DNA from: Liriodendron chinense
Taxonomy: Eukaryota > Streptophyta > Magnoliopsida > Magnoliales > Magnoliaceae
Assembly: GCA_003013855.2 (NCBI GenBank)
Contig: PVNU02001042.1
Span: forward strand, 1 to 64,000
DNA: 64,000 nucleotides
Direction of reading: 5' to 3'
The notes under the pieces: generated by a model
What the model saw: the letters and a program-made list of their open reading frames with translations, nothing else
Databases searched by the model: none
What the model was told of the DNA's origin: nothing
Shown here: in pieces, positions 56,656-64,000 of the stretch
Numbering within the stretch: the first letter of the stretch is position 1
Layout of the letters: each line of letters begins with the position of its first letter
Made by a program: the position numbers and the translations under genes

Positions 56656-58023
56656 CTTTCAATTTGTGGCCTACAAATAGAGGGATAAGAAGAGAGATTC
56701 AACAATGGTCTAAGGCCAACAATAGTGGCCAGATCTTTCAATATGGGACATTTCTAGGGCATGGCCCATGGTGGGTTGCATTATCCTAACTGCCTAAATT
56801 TCTTATGGATCTTATGGATGGGCTCCACTTGTACAAAGTACATATCCATTTTATATTCTCTAGTTAGGGATTCTATAATTCCTTAGCGATTCTATACATG
56901 ATGGAGCATAGGTTGCCAACACAAACATGCTTCCACCTATACACACATAACTCCATGTAAACTCCAACACAAGAGTGGGGCTAAATCTGCACAGTGAGAT
57001 ATACAATCAGCAGGTATATTGAGCAAGGTATTCCATAATGGTAATGGTGGCCATAACAGCCACCACCATAAGAATTCACGGTAACATCCATTAGGGAATA
57101 CACCGAAAGAAGCCTAAAATCACATTAATAAACAGTAGCATCAAGGCTAAAAGAATATGAAGTGAAAATTACAATAAAAAGAATACACCAAATCAAAGGC
57201 AAAAACTAAATTCAAAATCAATGTAAGAAACGAAACCCATATGAGAAAACACAAAATCAAGCCCAAAATTATTCTAATTTGAATTACTTATAAAAAAACA
57301 AATCAAAGCCCTAAAAATTAAAACCGCAAAGAAAATCCCCAAAATAGAAAACCCTAATTTAAAGCATAATCGACATGCCAATCCATCAAAAATATCAAAA
57401 CAAAAAACCCTACAAAAAAACCTAGAAATAAAAACCTTGAAAAAACCCGAATAACAAGTCCTAGAATAAAAAAACCCTAATCAAAAGCCTGATCTAAATG
57501 CCAATTCATCAAAAAACTTAAAACAGAAAATGATAATGAAAATCCTAATAAAAAAATTCTACAAATCATAACCCTAATGAAAGGAGTAGAAATTCAATAC
57601 AAAACCTAGATATGGAGCGATGTCGATGAAAAACCTAGGATGACAATCCTTGATTGGCCGTTTCTCCTTTTGGGTTTTCACCTTCAAAAGAATTGCTAAG
57701 ATCTTAAAGCAGAGAGTGAGTGAGAGAATGAGAGAGGAGGGAGAGATCTGAGAAAGATAGCAACCCTGTTTAGTGATGATGGTGGTTTTGCCGCCAGAGA
57801 TGAGAGGATAAGGGAGAAACAGAGAGTCAATTTTAAAAGAGGTGAAGCGTTAGATGTTTTTTTAAGTCTTAAGATTGCCGGTGGTTGTTTCCAATTGCCG
57901 GTAAAAGTTTGCTGGTAAATGATTTTACCGGCGGTAGAATCTTCCTTACGTGCAGTAATACAAAGCGCCAGTAAATATGCCACTGGTAAAAATGCGTTGA
58001 TAATTTTCCTCTTTCTTATAGTG

Positions 58024-59248
58024 AAAGTGAGCACTCCACCCTTCGAGATGGTGCGATTGTGTGCTCACTAACCATAATATCTTGATTGAAATATTTGCAT
58101 GGTTGAAAATAAAAATGGATGTCTCTTGAGGGTTGAGGGAGATGCTGTGATTTATCCCTATGCTTTTTGCAGCTTTATGAGCTATTAAATCGCAATCCCT
58201 TTACGTCGTAACTGGCACAAGTGCATCAAAAGCATTTGTAAGTTGGAAATTAAGATGTCTAGAGCTCCTACACTTTTTGCGGCCTTACAAGAATAACCGT
58301 TTAAATCAAGAGTGGTTTCTTATGATGCACATATGGTCCCCTAGGATTGCTTACGAGATAAAGTATTTGTAGCAGATAGTTGCCTGTGCATTTTGCGGCT
58401 CTACAGATCTCCCAAGTTAAGAACATACTAGTTTTGACAAGCATCCCTAACTAGAGTCTTTCTGTGTTATCCTTTTATCATGCATAGCTTTGAGCTTGGC
58501 ACTTTGGTTGAGTTAAAGCCTGTTCACCAATGGAAGTGTAGTTGTCATACCTTAGTTAAGCTGAGTTCATATTCCGAGACACTCGAGTTGGCACTGCAAG
58601 TCCAAGTCGGTTGCCCCATGTTCCACAAATAATCTTGAGGAAAACAAAAATTTGGAGATCCTCAAAATCAATCATTACGTATGCGTTGATACCTTTCAAA
58701 TGCGGCAGATTCTTCTTCATGCCCAAGGTCAGGGAGCTCCTATGGCTTCTACAATTTGAACGGGATCTGCATGGATGTCCAATCAAGGCAAGGCAATTTT
58801 TACCCCTTGTCCAAATGTTCCTTGGGAGGATTTGTATTTGGGTGATTGGGGTTGTGGTTGGGTAGATCGATGTTCGGATTTCTATTTGAGTAGACAAGCG
58901 CTGAGAAACTTGATTAGCAAGCAATCCACCTCCTGGTCTTTCCACATTTTTTGGGGGCCTAGCTCCTCGGGTTTGTCTACTTGAGAGTGACCGTATCCTA
59001 TTACTGTCTTGTCTACCTTGTCTCCCACTTTGACCATCTTGGCCTTGTCTTCATTCTCGAGCCTTTATTTCAAGATTTGATGCACGATTGGAGTAAAGAT
59101 ACAACTTACTCCAAGAGGGCGTTTGGTCGAGACATGATTCACTGATTCGAACAGAGGGCTATGGTACAGTCCTCCACCATCCTAGTGCCATGTGTCAATA
59201 ACTGGGATATTGAGTTTTGCCTAGCTGACTGCTTCCATGGGAAAATGT
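58024..59248. other. Unassigned, possibly part of a decayed Tat/Ogre-type retroelement
   Basis: It lies downstream (minus strand) of the protease relic. Minus-strand frames (58556-58945 and neighbours) show charged text but no motif I can name. Confidence 0.3.
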
Positions 59249-59715
59249 TATTTCGGGTCTGCTAAGATGGAGAGCACTTTGTCCCCGATAATGTATTTGA
59301 CTCGTTGGTGGAGCATTGAAGGGATGATCCCGACCTTGTGTAGCCAAGGCCAACCAAGGAGGAGATTAAATAAGGAGGAGATGTCCGTGACTTTGAAAGT
59401 GATAGTAGATGTGCCTTGACCTATCTGCGACTCAATATCAATTTCTCCCTCAGCCTGCTTTCAGGAGTTATCAAAGGCTCTCACAGTCATTTCACTTGGC
59501 CTGAACATGGCCAATCGAAGATAAGTGATGGTAAAAAATGAGCAGACAATTAAGCTTGACATGTTGTCAATGAGTATGAGTGGGATGCTGCAATCCTTAT
59601 GACTAATGGTTATTTTCAATGGTCTTCCACGGTTGTTTCCTTTTAGTGGCAACTCATCATCTGAAAAGATAATGACTTGTGGGGTGAGGAGCTGTCCTAT
59701 CATGTGGCCGACCAT
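59249..59715 (-). pseudogene. Ty3/gypsy (Tat/Ogre-like) aspartic protease relic
   Basis: The minus strand reads FSDDELPLKGNNRGRPLKIT, IPLILIDNMSSLIVC (protease core, DN-type with Met for the usual Gly), MTVRAFDN, then an in-frame TGA at 59461-59463, then GEIDIESQIGQGTSTITFKV, LLLGWPWLHKVGIIPSMLHQ. This order is that of the protease between gag and RT in Tat/Ogre retrotransposons. Stop and substitutions make it inactive. Confidence 0.75.
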
Positions 59716-60357
59716 TTTAGGTGGTGCTTCCTAAGAGGTGTGTGCCATTTAGAGGTTTTGACGAACATTTGCCTATGAGTTTATGACATGTAGAGGAGGT
59801 CCTGAACGAATACTTGGGCGAGATCGTTTTATGTTGGGTGGCCATGTCATAGGTAATGTTGTAATATAATAATCGTTATCGTAAATTATAAGTTTTTTTT
59901 TTTTTTTCATATTTTAATAAAACATTTCATAAAAAATATAAAAAATGTATATAAATACAAATAAATTAAAAGAACACATCAATCATCCTTTTTGACATGA
60001 ATATGCAAAAATAAAAAGTAAATAACTTAGCAATGATAGCTTGTTTGATGCGATTTTCAACCATCGGCAATTCCCAGATAGGAACCGAAGATGGATGATC
60101 CGTAAGCACCACATCACTTACCATGCAGACGTTGCAATCATCCACATTCACATCAAGTGTATGTGCATTCGTGTGTGTCATAGAGCAACTGATATTCAAA
60201 TAAATGTATTAAAGCATTGAAAGTTCACCAAGAGATCAACATTCCTAAGAAATAGAAAGGTAAAAGAGGAGCATTAAGCAGTGTTTTAGTTTGTCATGAC
60301 TCAAGTCCAAGTCATGAATAGAAAAAGTGTGTGCACACACAAACACAGATAAGAAAT
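59716..60357. other. Intergenic, AT-rich, no gene recognised
   Basis: Poly-T and AT-rich region 59885-59990. Short frames only. Confidence 0.35.
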
Positions 60358-60453
60358 TTAGATTGGGGGCGACTTAACTACACCAGCTTTTCGAAGGAAT
60401 ACATCTGTAAGCACTGTCTTTGACTCCAAGGAAGCCTTTAGTAATGCCAAACC
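60358..60453 (-). CDS. DUF674 exon 2
   Basis: GLALLKASLESKTVLTDVFL then RKAGVVKSPPI and TAA at 60358-60360. Acceptor gctag|ggt. Confidence 0.85.
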   Translation of the reverse strand, partial: GLALLKASLESKTVLTDVFLRKAGVVKSPPI

Positions 60454-63400
60454 CTAGCAAAAACAACCAAACAAACAGGCATAAGGAAATGAAAAGAGTG
60501 TAGATAATTTGAAATGATTGGAATACTATCGCCCGCTCGAAAGGAAATTAGGTCCACTGTTAACTCATCCATTGGATGGTGATCTAGGCCATTGCAATTG
60601 CAGGGCTCCTTGACAACAAATGGAAAACCAAATTTTGATGCTGATTGCATAGTAATCACCATCTATATGCATGGCCAAAACAAAAAATTAGAGGGCCAAA
60701 TTCAATGGTAGAAATAGATGGTTGTTATTCTCTAATCAGAGCAATTTTCAAGCCACAATCCTTACACAACAGATACTGGTATGTTGGAATTTCTTCAGTA
60801 AATTTAGTACACGGCGGAGGATAGAAGAATAGAGATTATGAGAATGTCAGACCTATCGGGTTCAAGGCTTGATTTGAATAGTCAATTTCTCAAGACAGAT
60901 TTGTTGCTATTTTTTTGGTAATTCCAGCAAAGTGCAAACGAAGGAAATCCGCAAATTATCTTCAGGACACAATGAACTCTCAATCCGAATTTTAGCACAA
61001 AAATTTACATATATAAGTGTTAAACAGATCTCTAGTTTTAACACTGATATGCCTTCAAAATATTCAGAATAAAAACACAGCAAGATGTCAGATATGAGAG
61101 TACTAAATAATGGATGGCTTAATTAGGGAAATTGATAGAATAATTGATCCTTCTGAATTATGATATTCAGGATATATAGCAATTGAAGGGTCATGGTGTC
61201 TTTCTTGGAGAGACACTTATGTTCCTTTTCAAGACATTCATACCCTTTCATATGCAAGAGACATTCTACCATGAAAAGACATGACCCTTTCTCTTGTGAC
61301 TGTTATTTCTGTCTCTTTTCAGACAAAAATAGTTATGCAACAGTCCAAAACTGTTATCATATGGGATCCAGATCCTAGTCAGCATAACTACCGCCACATG
61401 TATGACACATGGCACAAATGCCACATGTACAAAATGTCTTAGTCATTCTCTTAATCAGCATTCTGGTTAAATATTAGGTGTCAGTGGATGAGACCTCTGA
61501 CCTAATCCAGGTTCACTCCTTATTGCACCTAATGCTAAAAAGATTAGACTCTTTATTGATCAGCTTCTAGGAAAATAGTACAATTTTGGGTGGTATTAGA
61601 AAATATGGGTATGTTGTTGGGATGTTAACTTTTCCCAATGTCCTAAAAATTTTTAAGAAAAATATGGGATGTGCAAACTCCAATTTGGAGAATCAGGCAT
61701 CAATTCTCTCATATTGTTTGTTCGTATCAATGATTGAAAATTTTCTAGAATGATCAATATGGACCTTTCATTTGTGATTAAGCTATAAATAGAAAGGTTA
61801 TGATTATTTGATTAAGAATATGGTAGACAATTAGTGGCAGGAACCACTTGGCAGATGGTTTATATCAAATTCAATACTCATCTTTTACATGTGTGGCTTA
61901 TTGGGACTGCAAAAGCAACTTAAAGAAGAATCAAATAAGGCAATCACAATGTCACGATCAAAGCCAACTAGATCGAGAACACACAAGATTTACGTGGAAA
62001 AATCATTATGGGAAAAAACTATGGCACAAAGCGATAACCCACTACGAAAATGAAGTTATAAGAAATGAAAGCAAACTTACCGAATCAAAACTTGGGAGAA
62101 AACCCTAACTATTTCTTTCCCAATATCCTCTAAACCCTTGTGAACGTCTCTAAACACACTAATCCCGCATTACACCCGCTTAAGTAGTGTTATACTCAAA
62201 ATTAAAAATACAACCACAAAATCGAGCAAAAATGCACAAGCCATTGATCGCTCAATCGATCATTCAAAAGTGATTGAGCAATCCTTGATTGCTCGAGTGC
62301 CATATGTTCAATCGCTCAAACATGCAAAAACTTGTCCAGAAAATTTCAACAATAATTTGAAATAAAATAGAGAAGGCTCAGTCGCTCGAGCCAGGTCGAT
62401 TGACCGAACTCCCTTGTTTCATATTGAAGACATCACTTTCAACATGGCCCACATATAAGTCCCTTACAATCGGGCCACCATGTTTATTTTGAGCAAGCAT
62501 GTGACACCTTTAGCATGTGCGATCTGTCAAGTACTGTATTGTAGCATGTAAGAAGAGTTTCACAATTTCTCATCCAAACACAAAATCTTGGATTCCATGT
62601 GACTCTAGAATTTTCTTCCAAACACATTAACCAGCTTCTCGGAAAATCCTTCCAATAATCCGACATTTGAGAGTCCCAACTTTTCCCGTGACCAGATTTT
62701 CCGAGCATCCAAACAACATCAACCCAGCTTTTTGTGTCCAGAGAGTTCCATGTTAGAGCCAACCATTTGTGGCTTAAAACTCAGATGATATACACGTTTG
62801 ACAAATTCGTGCTATTTTAAGGATAACCTTATTGTCTAACTGGTTGTGTGTGAGAGCTCCATCCCATTTAAGGATTTTCGTGCATGAGGCCCATGGAATC
62901 AATGGTTTGGACGACTGATGGATGGCTGAACTTGTATGAATTTAAAGAGTAAGAAAGAGATGCCTTACCTCATCTATGCCCACTTCCACAACCTTCTCCT
63001 TGAGTGCACTCACGTCCTGGACATGGAACTTGTTGAGTAGAGCAATGGTGGATTCGGCAGACATGGGCATCACCACCAAATTATCCGTTACCATGTAAGT
63101 CACCACACCCTTAACACAGCCTCCTCCACCGTCCAATCCCGACTCAACGCCTTTAAGGCTGACATGGACAACATCAGTGGCCATTACAGTCTTGCAGATT
63201 GGACACATCACGCCCTTAACATCTGCGACGTGGATGCGGTGATCGCCGTAGTTGCAGGGGTTGTTGCATGAGTAGTACTTTGATGTGGTGGAAGCACCAT
63301 CTTGCAACAGAAGGGGAGGATTCGGACAGCTCGTCGGAATGTAAATATTGGGGTTGAGGAGCACATTTTTGTCAAAGTTGGGTTGCATATAATTAACGGT

Positions 63401-63595
63401 CAGATTTTCAAGGCTGTTGTAGAGATTGCCCGTGCATCCCACTCGCCGCTGCTCTTTGAGGAGCTTTGCTACGTAGCCGATTGGCAATGCTAAGAGGCAG
63501 AAGAGAAAATCTACGAATTTTTTTTCCGCCTCTCCAAATAATACCTCTCCCGTGTTCTTGTTTACGACAAGCTTTAAGCTCAGCGTGGGTGCCAT
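60358..63595 (-). CDS. DUF674 family protein, two exons, apparently intact
   Basis: The minus-strand gene has exon 1 63595-62969 (209 codons) and exon 2 60453-60358 (31 codons plus stop), intron 2515 bp, total 240 aa. The ATG at 63595 gives MAPTLSLKLVVNKNTGEVLF; FVDFLFCLLALPIGYVAKLL and VGCTGNLYNSLENL are the DUF674 signature. Two CxxC pairs (CNNPCNYGD region and CPICKTVM) suggest metal binding. VEVGIDE|GLALLKASLESK joins across gag|gtaagg and gctag|ggt. DUF674 proteins are plant-specific, usually in tandem clusters, function unknown. Members are often 220-500 aa (single or double domain), so this is a single-domain form. Confidence 0.88.
60454..62968 (-). other. DUF674 intron
   Basis: 2515-bp intron with no recognised gene. 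Open frames inside (for example 61848-62108 plus, 62484-62762 minus) show no domain I can name. Text around 61960-62010 (agaacacacaagatttacg) resembles LTR-retroelement leader regions, but no LTR pair was found. Confidence 0.5.
62969..63595 (-). CDS. DUF674 exon 1
   Basis: 209 codons from ATG 63593-63595 to VVEVGIDE, donor gag|gtaagg. Confidence 0.9.
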
Positions 63596-63638
63596 GGATC
63601 GGGTGGGTTATTTGGCCTGTGGTCTTGTGCTTGTGTTG

Positions 63639-63645
63639 ATTTATA
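63639..63645 (-). promoter_or_regulatory. TATA box of the DUF674 gene
   Basis: TATAAAT on the minus strand about 44 bp before the ATG; conserved in the remnant at 46.8 kb. Confidence 0.6.
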
Positions 63646-64000
63646 CGGCTGTCTTTGCCACTGTTAAGCGATGGGCAAAATCTGGACGGTCCAAAATGGT
63701 GGTCCCTACTGCGGGATGAATAATATATATATATTATCCTCAGAATTTCAGCTTGTTCAAATGGGTGTCTCGCCCGCTAGCCAGCGTTTCAACAGCAGGT
63801 CTCAGGTTCGAGTGCTACGGAGACACACTAACTAACAAGTAGGTGCATCATGCGACTAACCCTGTGGGTGCGTTGCATGAGTCATGACTAAAAAAAAGAA
63901 AAAGATGAAAGAAAAAAAGCTAGTTCAAGTTAGGGTGTAAAGTATAGTTCTTGCTTGTGGAACATTGATTACAAGTCTATGCTTTCAACATATTGGTATG
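63646..64000. other. Upstream region of the DUF674 gene
   Basis: Promoter-proximal sequence shared with 46.8 kb up to about 63705, then an AT microsatellite (63725-63737) and unassigned sequence. Confidence 0.4.

Larger units (their letters stand above)
53568..58023 (-). mobile_element. CACTA-like transposon carrying an eIF(iso)4G gene fragment
   Basis: The right end read on the minus strand is CACTATAAGAAAGAGG (58023 inwards). Subterminal regions on both sides (53570-53930 and 57880-58023) are full of ttaccggc, gccggtaaa, ccagtaaa and actggtaaa motifs in both orientations, as in plant En/Spm elements. Its left part matches the relic at 0.96-3.48 kb. The left terminus is degenerate (cgcta at 53568-53572) and no 3-bp target duplication could be confirmed. 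No transposase was seen. The interior holds four exons of eIF(iso)4G and AT-rich 'aaaaccctaa' text at 57.2-57.6 kb. Confidence 0.65.

Noticed and set aside
58556..58984. ORFs on both strands near the protease relic
   Set aside because: Might belong to the Tat/Ogre-like element, but no RT, gag or G-patch motif could be identified.
61850..62480. Possible LTR-retroelement leader in the DUF674 intron
   Set aside because: Suggestive wording (acacaagatttacg) but no LTR pair, TSD or coding domain.

Overview
The window is nuclear DNA from a flowering plant. It has split genes with GT-AG introns, plant-specific gene families (DUF674, eIF(iso)4G, a phenylcoumaran benzylic ether reductase-like exon), telo-box/site II promoter motifs and dense LTR, LINE, CACTA, hAT and Tourist-like elements. 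A recurring ~300-450 bp inverted repeat, with ends like 'gggcccaccatgatgtatg' and 'gtggtccac' blocks inside, reminds me of repeats I associate with magnoliid genomes. That lineage guess is inference only.

Layout. 1-7.0 kb is transposon debris: a copia-like primer-binding-site relic, one end of a CACTA-type element opened by a solo LTR and by an hAT element that itself carries a Tourist-like element, a second hAT MITE with a perfect 8-bp target duplication, and two long inverted-repeat elements. 7.1-32.9 kb is one large plus-strand gene for an Spb1/FtsJ3-type rRNA 2'-O-methyltransferase in 11 exons. Its first intron is 15.9 kb because a non-autonomous chromodomain (Ty3/gypsy) LTR element inserted 5 bp inside the splice donor, TSD GTCGG. 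That element was in turn invaded by a 10.1-kb LARD-like element with 4.2-kb LTRs (TSD TAACA). Intron 10 holds a degenerate LINE. The methyltransferase copy as written has GTG where the start ATG should be, three 1-nt frameshifts in the last exon and an in-frame 99-bp tandem duplication.

33.9-41.5 kb is a tandem LTR-internal-LTR-internal-LTR array of the same chromodomain family, bounded by a single CCCTG target duplication. An orphan last exon of a PCBER/isoflavone reductase-like gene follows at 42.2 kb. 46.6-50.3 kb contains DUF674 remnants. 53.6-58.0 kb is a CACTA-like element carrying a multi-exon eIF(iso)4G MIF4G fragment. 59.2-59.7 kb holds a Tat/Ogre-like protease relic. 60.4-63.6 kb is an apparently intact two-exon DUF674 gene on the minus strand.

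No prokaryotic operon, CRISPR array, tRNA or rRNA gene was seen. The apparently usable host coding sequence is the DUF674 gene and, if the start and frameshift defects are sequence errors, the Spb1-like gene. The rest is a record of nested transposition, recombination between LTRs and gene-fragment capture.
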